DNA from: Spirochaetia bacterium
GTDB lineage: Bacteria > Spirochaetota > UBA4802 > UBA5550
DNA: 64,000 nucleotides
Reading direction: 5' to 3'
NCBI GenBank assembly: GCA_009885955.1
Contig: VFJS01000002.1
Span: forward strand, 186,001 to 250,000
This document shows positions 47,101 through 54,895 of this stretch, in pieces (position 1 is the first letter of the stretch; each line of letters opens with the position of its first letter). A model generated the notes under the pieces. That model saw only the letters and a program-made list of their open reading frames with translations, ran no database searches and had not been told where the DNA came from. The position numbers and the translations under genes are program-made.

Positions 47101-47393
47101 ATAACATCAAAACATTTAAAAATTATATTAATAATTTCTGGCGTAACTCTGAGCATTCCATCTCTGATTCCCTGAAGCAGATTTTCCATTTTATGCGCAA
47201 GGTTACTCAGTTCATTTAAGCCGACGAATCCTGCGGAACTTTTTAGAGAATGCGCAGTTCTGAAAATATCGTTAATTATTTCAATATTATTCGGATCTTT
47301 TTCCAGTTTGAGCAGGTTACTGTTAAGTTCCTGGAGCTGTTCATCAGCCTCTTCAAGAAATATATCCTGGTATTCACCTAACGAAAATGACAT
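44130..47393 (-). CDS. cheA: Chemotaxis histidine kinase CheA fused to a C-terminal CheC-like phosphatase domain
   Basis: A 1087-residue protein, far longer than ordinary CheA (about 650-700). Domains: HPt (1-110, phospho-His 48 in AHSLKSSAG); a possible P2 region (150-260); P3 dimerisation (340-430); ATPase (430-595, HLIRNAVDHG near 459, DDGKGLD near 503, GRGVGM near 556); CheW-like P5 (597-730); a charged linker (735-890); and a CheC-like domain (892-1085). CheC phosphatase sites read [D/S]xxxExxN plus a later Pro. The second copy is intact (S991, E995, N998, P1021). The first keeps N899 and P922 but has Ile at 896 and Asn at 892. Kinase and response-regulator phosphatase are thus one chain. 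It overlaps cheB by 17 bases and lies 36 bases after cheW. Confidence 0.93.
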   Translation of the reverse strand: MSFSLGEYQDIFLEEADEQLQELNSNLLKLEKDPNNIEIINDIFRTAHSLKSSAGFVGLNELSNLAHKMENLLQGIRDGMLRVTPEIINIIFKCFDVINSIIETVASGEQPTHDLSRIIEEIQRLGNPGQSVKETKPVKQKEKTPGIIKTNVHLLDLNDNDKNEIFNRLSEGGRCCILNISIDKTAQMKWVKAQLILGNLGRIGKVIKTEPSPGDLSDDDPDSKMKIIFCTDRNNEFIKNACDIDLINRVECINIITSRTGNAITLQVADSLVFIGTAEPSTEIVSFPGIVYEPVQIAEDKALHSDESDESDDYDISEIQFGRRMTDRADTDKKKAAATKTVKVSIEKLDQLLNNVGELVIANSGFFRIYEELRKITGDKSIVNEFKNRMEGMSRIAKDLQTGIMKTRMVQIGQIFNRFKRLVRDLTKEFKKEIELVIKGEDTELDKKVIDAIGEPLLHLIRNAVDHGVETTAMRKEMGKSETAKITLNAYQGGNHILVEVSDDGKGLDIEKIKKKAIDRGLVNIETVANMDSSEIFNFIFSPGFSTADKVTDLSGRGVGMTVVKQIVSELNGAVTIETEPGMGTRFILTFPLTLAIIPAIMVRVQKELYAIPLSDVVETIKISTSDITTIEGHEVINLRGEILSLLRLNQFIKIKSSLKTDSKIPVVVVGYGNRKIGLIVDFLEGKLEIVIKSLEQNYKTIEGLAGASILGDGSICLILDIATMINKVIFDQEKLTRVERRQLSEKKSNEGYELAESSDYDPGELSIADISENFKSSKPIIFDVEKNEEKPDAVAKEIDYTQGPRAIMFDEPEQISSDKNIHDDSLLHSEKPPMEGSKPQVLSDIEINKKIKDTLSDFRNDLKERVSSTLQGGDIGDHIKSKLNISKEDLNEFQIIANIGATNAAESMSQILKKRIELSIPMVEIKPIEKIPEYIGSIESSYIGVMMTIHGEIKGTILFLLNDVSGFDMVDLLYGTTSREKMELDEDGKSALSEITNIIGSSVINVIAEKTGMVIKPDVPVIVHDYLLSIIDTILATQSIQNDYAIIMDTTFFFQDDKLIGNLLYFPDSDSLKTIVEGLRANVGSN

Positions 47394-47429
47394 TTTTTAT
47401 CTCCGGAAAATAATTATTTTTTAACCGAA

Positions 47430-47993
47430 TCAACCTGCGCTATCCATACGGCTCATCTCTTCTTCCAGGAAAATTATATTTGCAATATTCAGAATTATAA
47501 TCAACCTGTCTTTGAGTCTTCCAATGCCGCTGATAAATTCCTCAGATACTCCCTCGATAAGCTCTGAAGGAGTATCAACATTGACTTTTGGGATTCTGAC
47601 AACCTGATAGACATTATCCACCATCAAGCCTATTTTTTTCTCTTCATTCTGAAGCACTATAATTCTGGTTAAATCATCAATCTTCCCGTCAGGGAAACCA
47701 AAACGTCTTCTTGCATCCACCACAGGAATGACATTCCCCCTGAGGTTGATAACGCCTTTTATAAAATTAGGTGTATTGGGCAGCCTGGTAATGTCAGGAA
47801 TTTTCAGAATTTCGTGAACCACAAGAATATCTACACCATATTCAACATCATCTATCAAAAAGCTGACCAGCTGTAATATGTCATTATCAGTATAAGGCTC
47901 TTCTTCAATAGTCTCATTTTTTTCTAATTCCAGGTCATGATTAGTGTATCCCTTTGAACCCTTTTGTTTGTTCATTAACCTGTTTATATCCAT
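47430..47993 (-). CDS. cheW: Chemotaxis coupling protein CheW
   Basis: A 187-residue CheW linking receptors to CheA. The CheW/SH3-like domain spans about 40-180: LVSFLIDDVEYGVDILVVHEIL near 41, ITRLPNTPNFIKGVINLRGNVIPVVDARRRFG near 74-105 (the conserved NLRG and VVD), and ISGIGRLKDRLIIILNI near 155. The first 40 residues are a polar extension (KNETIEEEPYTDND). ATG 47993 is preceded by AGGA. It heads the cheW-cheA-cheB run. An 11-bp perfect inverted repeat lies 54-82 bases upstream. Confidence 0.94.
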   Translation of the reverse strand: MDINRLMNKQKGSKGYTNHDLELEKNETIEEEPYTDNDILQLVSFLIDDVEYGVDILVVHEILKIPDITRLPNTPNFIKGVINLRGNVIPVVDARRRFGFPDGKIDDLTRIIVLQNEEKKIGLMVDNVYQVVRIPKVNVDTPSELIEGVSEEFISGIGRLKDRLIIILNIANIIFLEEEMSRMDSAG

Positions 47994-48367
47994 AATAATT
48001 TCCTGTTCTAAATTTAATTGCTCATGTATATTTATGTAATTATTCCAGAAACTACTTCCCTTTAAAGTAGTTTCTCATCTATGAATTTAAATTATTACAT
48101 TTCACTATATACATTATGTTTAATATAAATTTAAATATACTTACAATACAAGTACTTTTTTACATAAATATTCACAAATTTAAAGTTCAATTTTTATATA
48201 ATACTGATATAATAAAATAAATTTATTAAATTTTTAATAATTGCAAATTTATTATAAAATCTGATTATATTATCGTTTAAAATGAAGTGGAAAATAATCT
48301 TAATTTGACTTGTTCAATAAATATTTGGGCAGGATATTTGGCAATAATAATGAACGGCTAATAGATG
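47994..48367. other. AT-rich intergenic region with an 11-bp perfect inverted repeat
   Basis: A 374-base gap upstream of cheW and downstream of the FecR/PQQ gene. AGAAACTACTT at 48047-48057 and its exact complement AAGTAGTTTCT at 48065-48075 surround a 7-base loop. There is no U-tract on either strand, so it is not an ordinary terminator. It may be an operator or a leader hairpin for the che operon. The rest is very AT-rich, with no gene seen. Confidence 0.4.
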
Positions 48368-50365
48368 CTATTTTTTTAAGACAGTAATCCCTTTTGTATC
48401 TGAAATAAAATAAACACTATTTTTATTTACAGTAATATTTTTTGATACTATATTGGGAATTACTACAGACCAGCTGATTCCCCCATTTTTTTTATCAATA
48501 ATAAACATGGTCCTGTCAGTAGCTATTATAAGATTTTTTTCATCAAAAACTGGTTTTTTTGAAATAGCATTTCCCAGATCGATTTTCCATATAAGAAGCC
48601 CGTTAGTATTCAATTTTGTAATTTTGCCATCTGTATTGAAGATATAGACATGCTCATCATAGGTATAAATATTATAAATTGATTTGACTGCAATATTAAA
48701 CCTCCATTGGACTTCATCCCTTTGAGGATTGTAACAATAGAGGACGCCATACAGAGAGGCGGCAAAAATATGATTACCTGATAATGTCATTGAAATTATG
48801 GGTGAATTAAATTTATGTTTTATGATTTTAATGCCGTTTGTTTTATCCAGGCCGATGATAATCCCGTTTTTAATCGATACAAATACCATGTCCTTTCCCG
48901 GGAGAGGGGGGGATGAAATTTCATTACTCAGAGTTGATTTCCAGAGCATCTCGCCGTTAATTCCAATTTTGTATAATGAACCGTTAGCCGTTGCTGCATA
49001 TACGGTATTTCCTTCTTTAATTAACCAGATATGACCATTTGGCGCACCTTCAATCCCTCTTCCCCAGAGAATTCTGCCGGTCATGGCATCAATGCAGTAC
49101 AGCATCTGTTCAGAATTTGTAAGTAATATTTTTTTACCGATAATGACTGGACCAGTTGTCAGCCTGCCGGTAATTTTGTTTGACCATTTCAACTTTGATA
49201 AATCGGTAGCTTCAATAAGGCCGAATTCAGAAATATTGATAAGTAAGTTAAGTTCTGGAATAAATTCTATAAAAGAGGCTCTTACCCTGTTTTTCCAGTC
49301 ATTGAATAATGGATCAGGCATCTCAAGGGTTGAAGATGCTGTAAAACTTTTTGCCACAAGGGATAGGTAGGGCCTGCTGCTTTCATCTTTTTTTTGGGCA
49401 GTCTTGATAAAATCGAGAATTTCATTTTTCATAAGAAAATTGCTGTCGGATATTACCACTATGCCCGGCTGTTTGAGTTCTTTCACATGTTCATTGAAAT
49501 TATGTATATTGATGCTATGTAAAGTCTTTTCATCAAGGGGGATTCTGTATGCGTTATTTTTTTCAATGATAACTGCATTTTCACTGAAATACATATCCAG
49601 TTTATTTTTCAGCATTTTATCTTTAATGCTGATTTCATCGGGGATGGTTCTTTTAACCTGTATTTTCCCGTCATATACCTCAAAAAGAGTCTCCTTCTTA
49701 TCATTCAGATTTATGCCGAAAACAGTGCCGCGGACAGTTGCCATGGAAGATGGAGTTTTTATCTCTATACTGTCATTGATAGCAAGCTTTTTAATTATCA
49801 GGAGCATCCCGCCCCTTGTAATAGATAAGTTTAATACTTTCCCATCACTGCTATCAATGATACGGCTGATACTAACGCTGCTTCCCTCAATGATTTTGAT
49901 GATAGAATTATTGCCAACAGAAAATTGTATATTAGATTTTTCATCAGTATTGATAATATCCCCCTGGGACAGACTGCTGCCGTTATCCGGATTGAATTGT
50001 TTGTCATTTCTGAAAACAGAGACTCTTCCAGTTAAATTTTCAATGATTCCTTTCCCGGTATTGCCGGGTTGTTGAAAATTTTTCAATGTCACTGATATCA
50101 TTATTAGTAGAATTGCAAAAGAGGGTATCATTAATCCAAAGGGGCTCAATTTAAATTTCCACCAGGCAATCCTTTTATTCAGAGCGGTTACGGTTAATTC
50201 CTTTCTAAACCTTACAAGTTCCTCTTCAGGGGAGAAATCTTTTTCGTCAAAATGAAGTTCTGATCTGTCAAACATAAGGTGCAGTTTGCTGCTGCGGGTA
50301 TGACGGAACCTTTTTTTGGCTAGTAAATTATCAATGATAGCAAGTAATTCGGATTTGGGATTCAT
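48368..50365 (-). CDS. Membrane FecR-domain protein with PQQ-type beta-propeller; probable anti-sigma partner
   Basis: A 665-residue single-pass membrane protein. Residues 1-70 are a cytoplasmic helical region. A membrane segment (about 74-94) is followed by a FecR domain (about 105-235: GRVSVFRN, LSQGDIINTDEKSNIQFSV, MATVRGTVFGI). The C-terminal half (about 365-665) is a propeller of PQQ-type blades (TGPVIIGKKILLTNSEQMLYCIDAMTG, AATANGSLYKI, FVSIKNGIIIGLDKTNG). It starts ATGA-overlapped with the ECF sigma gene, which is the classic position of an anti-sigma factor. Inference: the cytoplasmic segment holds the sigma factor and the periplasmic domains sense ligands or envelope state. Lacks a recognisable zinc anti-sigma motif. 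Confidence 0.85.
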   Translation of the reverse strand: MNPKSELLAIIDNLLAKKRFRHTRSSKLHLMFDRSELHFDEKDFSPEEELVRFRKELTVTALNKRIAWWKFKLSPFGLMIPSFAILLIMISVTLKNFQQPGNTGKGIIENLTGRVSVFRNDKQFNPDNGSSLSQGDIINTDEKSNIQFSVGNNSIIKIIEGSSVSISRIIDSSDGKVLNLSITRGGMLLIIKKLAINDSIEIKTPSSMATVRGTVFGINLNDKKETLFEVYDGKIQVKRTIPDEISIKDKMLKNKLDMYFSENAVIIEKNNAYRIPLDEKTLHSINIHNFNEHVKELKQPGIVVISDSNFLMKNEILDFIKTAQKKDESSRPYLSLVAKSFTASSTLEMPDPLFNDWKNRVRASFIEFIPELNLLINISEFGLIEATDLSKLKWSNKITGRLTTGPVIIGKKILLTNSEQMLYCIDAMTGRILWGRGIEGAPNGHIWLIKEGNTVYAATANGSLYKIGINGEMLWKSTLSNEISSPPLPGKDMVFVSIKNGIIIGLDKTNGIKIIKHKFNSPIISMTLSGNHIFAASLYGVLYCYNPQRDEVQWRFNIAVKSIYNIYTYDEHVYIFNTDGKITKLNTNGLLIWKIDLGNAISKKPVFDEKNLIIATDRTMFIIDKKNGGISWSVVIPNIVSKNITVNKNSVYFISDTKGITVLKK

Positions 50366-50931
50366 ATAATGCTCTTATCCTTCAAATGCTGAACGATAAT
50401 TTGAATGGACTTTTTCATTCTCCATTTAGCAGTTCTCTCTGAGCAATTCAGTATATCTGCTATTTCCTGATACTTCATTTTTTGATCAAAACGCAACACA
50501 AATACATCCTTAAATTTAATACCGAGTGTTTCTATAGCCCTGTTAAATTCTTTTATATCCATCTCCTTTATAATTTGTTCTTCAGGAGTATCTATCGTGT
50601 TTTCAATATCTTTGACTCTGAATTTTTCTCTATCAATTATTGCATCAAATTGTTTGTTTTTTTTAATATAATTTTTACTGCAGTTTATAGCTATTTGATA
50701 TATCCAAGATGAAAATGTCATATGGATGTTAAATTTATCAATATGTCTGTAAACCCTTATGAAAACCTCTTGAAAAATATCTTCTGCGCTTTCCATGTCG
50801 CCAATATAAAAATATATCAGCCTTTTTATCCGGACCGCGTATCTTAAAAATAATTCATCAAAAGCCCTTTCCTTGCCTGCTTTATAATGAACTACAAGAT
50901 CTTCATCCTTTGATGATTTTATATCATCCAT
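50362..50931 (-). CDS. ECF-type RNA polymerase sigma factor
   Basis: A 189-residue ECF sigma factor. Region 2 (about 15-95) has DELFLRYAVRIKRLIYFYIGDMESAEDIFQEVFIRVYRHIDKF, and the core-binding MTFSSWIYQIAINCSKNYIKK follows. Region 4 (about 130-185) has a helix-turn-helix, KYQEIADILNCSERTAKWRMKKSIQ. It lacks regions 1.1 and 3, as ECF factors do. It overlaps the FecR-PQQ gene by four bases (ATGA), so the two are co-regulated. It likely directs a small envelope-response regulon and possibly its own operon. No Shine-Dalgarno is obvious at ATG 50931. Confidence 0.93.
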   Translation of the reverse strand: MDDIKSSKDEDLVVHYKAGKERAFDELFLRYAVRIKRLIYFYIGDMESAEDIFQEVFIRVYRHIDKFNIHMTFSSWIYQIAINCSKNYIKKNKQFDAIIDREKFRVKDIENTIDTPEEQIIKEMDIKEFNRAIETLGIKFKDVFVLRFDQKMKYQEIADILNCSERTAKWRMKKSIQIIVQHLKDKSII

Positions 50932-51046
50932 TTACTGTTAAATTATACCCTTATTGTTTATAAAAGTGCAAAAAATATGTTAAAAGTTAAATATTTTTTA
51001 AACTTAGTTGGTTGAATTGAAGAATTTATTATGAAGCGGGCAATTT

Positions 51047-51367
51047 TCATTCAAACCGCAAATTTGATTTTACAAATACATCTCCGATGATTCCTTCATC
51101 GAGCATGGATATTAGATTCTTAGTCTTTTCTTCTAAAGCGGCTTCATTTCCGGTTTTAATTTTTTTTAACTGAAAGTACTCATCAGCAATATTAAGGGCG
51201 ACCAGGATGGCCACCTGTGCAGGATTACTATTGGATATACCAATGCTCACCTCCTCCATTTTTTTGTTAATATAATCTGCCAGATTGAGAATATATTCCG
51301 GGGAAGCATCGCCGTTGATTGAATAGGTATGTCCAAAAATGTTAACTTTGACGCTCTGGGTCTCCAC
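51047..51367 (-). CDS. zapA: Cell division protein ZapA
   Basis: A 106-residue ZapA, which binds and bundles FtsZ at midcell. Seen: VKVNIFGHTYSINGDASPEYILNLADYINKKMEEV near 7-40 (family GxxYxl.....eeyl..lA..vd) and QVAILVALNIADEYFQLK near 51-68, followed by a coiled-coil tail. The start is GTG 51367, with AGGAGGG about ten bases upstream. Twenty bases separate it from the Asp-rich coiled-coil gene on its 5' side, so the two are likely translated together. Confidence 0.88.
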   Translation of the reverse strand: METQSVKVNIFGHTYSINGDASPEYILNLADYINKKMEEVSIGISNSNPAQVAILVALNIADEYFQLKKIKTGNEAALEEKTKNLISMLDEGIIGDVFVKSNLRFE

Positions 51368-51387
51368 CTCATGCCCTCCTGAAAATT

Positions 51388-52239
51388 TTACTTATCATCA
51401 TCCTCAATTATCAGGAATTCATCATCATCATCGACTTTACTTTTTTTATTCAGGGTCTCAGTTTTGATGGTTTTTGACTTTTTATCCTTTGGCGATTCCT
51501 GGTCATCAATAATAATAATTTCATCATCAACATCATCAATAATGATGTCATCATCATCATCGTCCAGAAGAACAATATCGTCATCATCATCAGGCCCGGT
51601 TTCTATGACGATATCATCATCCATAACATTGGAATCTTCGTCTATAATAATAATATCATCATCGTCATCATCATCCATTGTCTCTGATGAATCAACAGTT
51701 TCAATATTTACATCATCCACCCTGACTTCAAAATCTTTATCAGTTCCGGGATCATGCTTTTTATCCTCTTTCGCAGATATACCTGAAGATAAAAGCGGCT
51801 CAGTTTTGATATCAGAAATTACGACCGGGGGCACGGTGATTCCGGTTTTTAACGGGGTAGATTCTGTCGATACAGTTTTAACCGTGTCTTTTTTTACTTC
51901 AACTTTGTCAGAAATAACCGGTTTAATGCCTGCTGGAAGAGAACCGGTACCGGATTGAAGAATATCAAGTTTTCCGAGTAAGCCAATAACCTTTTTCTCG
52001 AGTACTTCCTCTCTTTCCCTTATTTCACGAAGTTCCCTGGATGCCTGTTCAACTTCAGCTTTGAGTCTCTGTATTTCCTGGTCTTTTTCCTCAAGGCTAA
52101 GCCTGGCTTCTTCAACTTCACTTCTCAGGGTTTCATTTTCATTCTCATAAGTTGCATTTTCACTTCTCAAATCCGTGATAAGCTGAAGAGCTTTAACTAT
52201 TCTATTCTCCAGTTCCTCAAGCTGCTGCATTGAAATCAT
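51388..52239 (-). CDS. Coiled-coil protein with Asp-rich repeats, zapA-linked
   Basis: A 283-residue protein. Residues about 1-95 are a coiled coil of the kind seen in small division proteins such as ZapB (MQQLEELENRIVKALQLI, ENETLRSEVEEARLSLEEKD). The middle is a Thr/Val-rich linker. The last 110 residues are dominated by runs of Asp alternating with Ile and Val (DDDDDDDIIIIDEDS, DDDDDIVLLDDDDDDIIIDD). ATG 52239 has GGAGG upstream. It lies upstream of zapA, so a role in divisome assembly or a ZapA partner is a guess. No enzyme motif. Asp-rich tails can bind Ca2+ or basic partners; nothing shows which. Confidence 0.8.
   Translation of the reverse strand: MISMQQLEELENRIVKALQLITDLRSENATYENENETLRSEVEEARLSLEEKDQEIQRLKAEVEQASRELREIREREEVLEKKVIGLLGKLDILQSGTGSLPAGIKPVISDKVEVKKDTVKTVSTESTPLKTGITVPPVVISDIKTEPLLSSGISAKEDKKHDPGTDKDFEVRVDDVNIETVDSSETMDDDDDDDIIIIDEDSNVMDDDIVIETGPDDDDDIVLLDDDDDDIIIDDVDDEIIIIDDQESPKDKKSKTIKTETLNKKSKVDDDDEFLIIEDDDK
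51501..51679. repeat. TCA/ATC-rich imperfect microsatellite encoding Asp-rich tract
   Basis: Near-continuous ATC/TCA trinucleotide repeats (plus strand) of the kind that code for poly-Asp with Ile/Val on the minus strand. Interrupted by ATAATAATA and other AAT units. It lies inside the coiled-coil gene, and its length may vary between strains by slippage. Confidence 0.75.
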
Positions 52240-52528
52240 ATTTCGTCCTCCAAATCCATGCTGAAAAAATATCTGCTATATACATTTTCGGCAGATTTGT
52301 TATTTCATATTAATTATATATTAAATATCTTAATACTTATATATAAATTCAAGTTAATAACATGTAAATCATTAAGTCAAGTATATAATAATGCAGTATA
52401 ACCAATATTTTTCAAATACAAGATGGTTTATCAGACAAAGGCACCCTGATTGGATGAGGCCGCATATTTTTTATGATTTTTATGAAAATTTCAATATAAT
52501 AAGATGGAAATTCAGATATTTTCATAAA
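52240..52528. other. Gap between barrel gene and coiled-coil gene
   Basis: A 289-base AT-rich gap. On the plus strand an ATG-initiated 48-codon frame (52391-52537) is present but has no ribosome site and overlaps the barrel gene's end, so I do not call it. No terminator or promoter pair is clear. Confidence 0.35.
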
Positions 52529-53446
52529 CTAAAATAATAGCCCGCCTTCGATTCCAATGAGCCATTTCAAATTTTTTTTGCTGTCAGCAGGATTAATTAA
52601 ACCATAAAGACCAAGGTAGTTCGACAGGGAGAAAAAGTATCTGCTGCCGGCTGAAATTAGAATTGGTTCACTGTTCAGAGGCAAGGGTTCATGTTCATGG
52701 GCTGGTCTGCTTGTTTCACGAACCCGTCTGGAAAATTGAATTTCAATAAATGGCAATACCGGGAGAAGGAACTCTGTATTGATAGCAATGTTAAAAATGA
52801 AATAATCATTCATAAGTCGTTTTTTTTCGAAAAAAGCGCCTTCAGCATAGGGGTTAAAGCCAAAAAATGATTTATAACTCTCCAATCTAATTAAATTCAC
52901 CTTGAATCCGGAATAGAAAGACTCATTTTCACTTTCTCTCATAAGATAAAAGAGGGACATATGAATATTCAAAGCCCTGTTCAATTTTAGCCTTGCCACA
53001 GGACCTATTTTCAATTCATTTTTTCCGAAATTTATATCCCCCCATCGGTTGTCAATATAGGAATCTTCACCTGTCGGGAATCTGAATTTTATAATCAGGC
53101 CGAGATTAATAATTTCATGATAATATCTGCCAAGAAAATAGGATATTTTCATAAATGAATCACCAATAGCGGTCTTATTCCCGTTTGTGTAGGAGCCCTG
53201 ATGCAGAAGTTGGGAATAAAGGGTCATGGATAAATTCTGTATTATTCCGAAACCAAGGCTAATCTGTTCTGCCCTGTAAAAATTATTCAGTTTATGAAGC
53301 TGTTCTTGAAATAAAAATTCAATCTCACCGTCCGGTATAATGTAGCAGGTTTCTGTCAGGGGGAGAGGGTGAATATGTACCTGGGATAAAAATATTAAAA
53401 TAAGCATTATTTGGAAAATAATGCTTATTTTTTTCAGCAGAATCAT
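52529..53446 (-). CDS. Predicted outer-membrane beta-barrel protein
   Basis: A 305-residue exported protein I cannot name. It has an N-terminal hydrophobic signal region (about 1-27, LKKISIIFQIMLILIFLSQ) and then many alternating-hydrophobic strands (ISLGFGIIQNLSMTLYSQLL, INLGLIIKFRFPTGED, YFIFNIAINTEFLLPVLPFIEIQFSRR). It ends ...GIEGGLLF, an aromatic C-terminal residue typical of outer-membrane barrels. Inference: a small barrel, perhaps a channel or transport-associated protein. It begins 19 bases after the end of rplT on the same strand, so it may be weakly co-transcribed with the ribosomal genes. Confidence 0.7.
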   Translation of the reverse strand: MILLKKISIIFQIMLILIFLSQVHIHPLPLTETCYIIPDGEIEFLFQEQLHKLNNFYRAEQISLGFGIIQNLSMTLYSQLLHQGSYTNGNKTAIGDSFMKISYFLGRYYHEIINLGLIIKFRFPTGEDSYIDNRWGDINFGKNELKIGPVARLKLNRALNIHMSLFYLMRESENESFYSGFKVNLIRLESYKSFFGFNPYAEGAFFEKKRLMNDYFIFNIAINTEFLLPVLPFIEIQFSRRVRETSRPAHEHEPLPLNSEPILISAGSRYFFSLSNYLGLYGLINPADSKKNLKWLIGIEGGLLF

Positions 53447-53465
53447 CTGTTAAAGGAAAGGTAAT

Positions 53466-53813
53466 CTATCTTTTAACTTTCTCAATGATTTTATTGAAGG
53501 CGTTAATATCAGTAACTGCCAGATCGGCCAGTATTTTTCTATTGATGATAACATTGGATGCAGCCAGGTCAGAAATAAACCTGCTATAAGAATAATTATT
53601 CATCTTTGCTGCAGCGCTTATCCGTACTATCCAGAGTGCCCTGAAATCCCTTTTTTTCAGTTTCCTGTGAATATAGGAGTTCTGCAATGCCCTTCTTCTT
53701 GCATCCTTTGCGGTTCTGAAAAGTTTGCTTCTGCCTCCGATAAATCCTTTTACGTCTTTAAGTATTCGCTTACTTCTCTTATGATGAATTTTCCCTGTTG
53801 TTGATCTAGCCAT
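53466..53813 (-). CDS. rplT: Ribosomal protein L20
   Basis: A 115-residue L20, basic and alpha-helical: KIHHKRSKRILKDVKGFIGGRSKLFRTAKD near residues 8-37 and RRALQNSYIHRKLKKRDFRALWIVRISAAAKMN (family WI.RINAA) near 41-73. It binds 23S rRNA and in some bacteria represses its own operon. It is last in infC-rpmI-rplT, the standard order, 83 bases after rpmI. ATG 53813 has AAGGAA nearby. Confidence 0.97.
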   Translation of the reverse strand: MARSTTGKIHHKRSKRILKDVKGFIGGRSKLFRTAKDARRRALQNSYIHRKLKKRDFRALWIVRISAAAKMNNYSYSRFISDLAASNVIINRKILADLAVTDINAFNKIIEKVKR

Positions 53814-53896
53814 TTTACAATTCCTTTAATGTAGTATCCATTTTTTAGTAACAGTTTAATACATGTTTTTCTTTGAAAAAAAACATAACAAAAAAA

Positions 53897-54094
53897 TCAG
53901 CCATAAGGAAGCATTTTTTTAATTTTGTTAGCTTCAACGGCACTTGCTGTTGAAGTTCCTTTCAAATGCCTTTTTCTTTTTGAGGATTTTTTTTCCAGAA
54001 GATGGCTTTTAAAACCATTTGCTTTTTTTACTAATCCATTTTTTGTTATGCGGAATCTTTTTTTTGCCCCGCTGTTAGTTTTTAATTTTGGCAT
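53897..54094 (-). CDS. rpmI: Ribosomal protein L35
   Basis: A 65-residue L35: MPKLKTNSGAKKRFRITKNG at the start, SHLLEKKSSKRKRHLKGT near 30, and a basic, short, cytoplasmic protein of the 50S subunit. GAGAGGGGAA precedes ATG 54094. It is the middle gene of the infC-rpmI-rplT operon. Confidence 0.97.
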   Translation of the reverse strand: MPKLKTNSGAKKRFRITKNGLVKKANGFKSHLLEKKSSKRKRHLKGTSTASAVEANKIKKMLPYG

Positions 54095-54126
54095 TTTCCC
54101 CTCTCAATAAATAAATAAAACTGCTA

Positions 54127-54687
54127 CTATTTTTTAGCTTTGCTTCCGCCTTTTTGAGTCATGTACATTATTATATTTCTCCCTTCTTTTATGGGATTTT
54201 TTTCAATCAGTGCTACATCCTCAAGGTTTTCCTGTATCCTTTCCATAACCTTAAAACCAAGTTCAGGATGCATCATCTCCCTGCCCTTGAACATGAGAGT
54301 AAATTTAACCTTATCCCCTTTATGAAGAAATTCTCTGGCATGTTTTACTTTGTGTTCAAAATCATGACTGTCAATAGAAGGGCGCATTTTAATTTCTTTT
54401 ACATGGATGATTTTCTGCTTTTTCTTTGCCGCCTTTGCCTGTTTTAATTGCTCAAACTTGAATTTAGTATAATCAATAATTTTAACTACAGGGGGATCCT
54501 GATTTGGAGAAATCTCTACAAGATCCAGGCCTTTTTCACCGGCAATCTGAAGAGCACTTTTAATTGACATTACTACCGGTTCACCTTCTTCTCCTACAAG
54601 CCTGACAGATGCAGCGCTAATCTCTTCGTTTATCCTGTGCTTATCCATTCTGTCACTATCGGACTTATTCCATTTACTCATCAAAAT
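54127..54687 (-). CDS. infC: Translation initiation factor IF-3
   Basis: Binds the 30S subunit and checks start-codon selection. About 185 residues from ATG 54681: N-terminal domain (HRINEEISAASVRLVGEEGEPVVMSIKSAL near 12-45), linker, C-terminal domain (EIKMRPSIDSHDFEHKVKHAREFLHKGDKVKFTLMFKGREMMHPE near 95-140). On the minus strand the 5' end reads GGGGGT, seven bases, then ATT TTG ATG in frame (54687-54679). The Shine-Dalgarno-like GGGGGT is best spaced to the ATT at 54687, and the other two codons lie too far. infC genes of many bacteria use AUU for autoregulation, so I place the start there. TTG 54684 and ATG 54681 are alternatives. It is first in infC-rpmI-rplT. Confidence 0.94.
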   Translation of the reverse strand: MLMSKWNKSDSDRMDKHRINEEISAASVRLVGEEGEPVVMSIKSALQIAGEKGLDLVEISPNQDPPVVKIIDYTKFKFEQLKQAKAAKKKQKIIHVKEIKMRPSIDSHDFEHKVKHAREFLHKGDKVKFTLMFKGREMMHPELGFKVMERIQENLEDVALIEKNPIKEGRNIIMYMTQKGGSKAKK

Positions 54688-54895
54688 ACAAGTAACCCCC
54701 AGAATTAATATGTAATATTAAATATTATGTCGATTGAAATATCATACGGATTAAAATCAATCAATTTTCTTTAAAAATTCAGTTTTTCATAGGAATTTAT
54801 CGAAAAAATTATGTTATAGAACAACCCATGTTAATTATCCTGATAGATAATTAAATGAAATGTTAAGTACGCAGTGTATGTTTTGTTACTATGTA

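Noticed and set aside
51464-51958. Long plus-strand frame made almost only of Ser, Ile and Thr
   Set aside because: It is the antisense of the Asp-rich repeat in the coiled-coil gene. Poly-Asp codons read as poly-Ser on the other strand.
52391-52537. A 48-codon plus-strand frame with many aromatic residues between two genes
   Set aside because: No Shine-Dalgarno, no similarity I can see, and it runs into the end of the barrel gene on the other strand.
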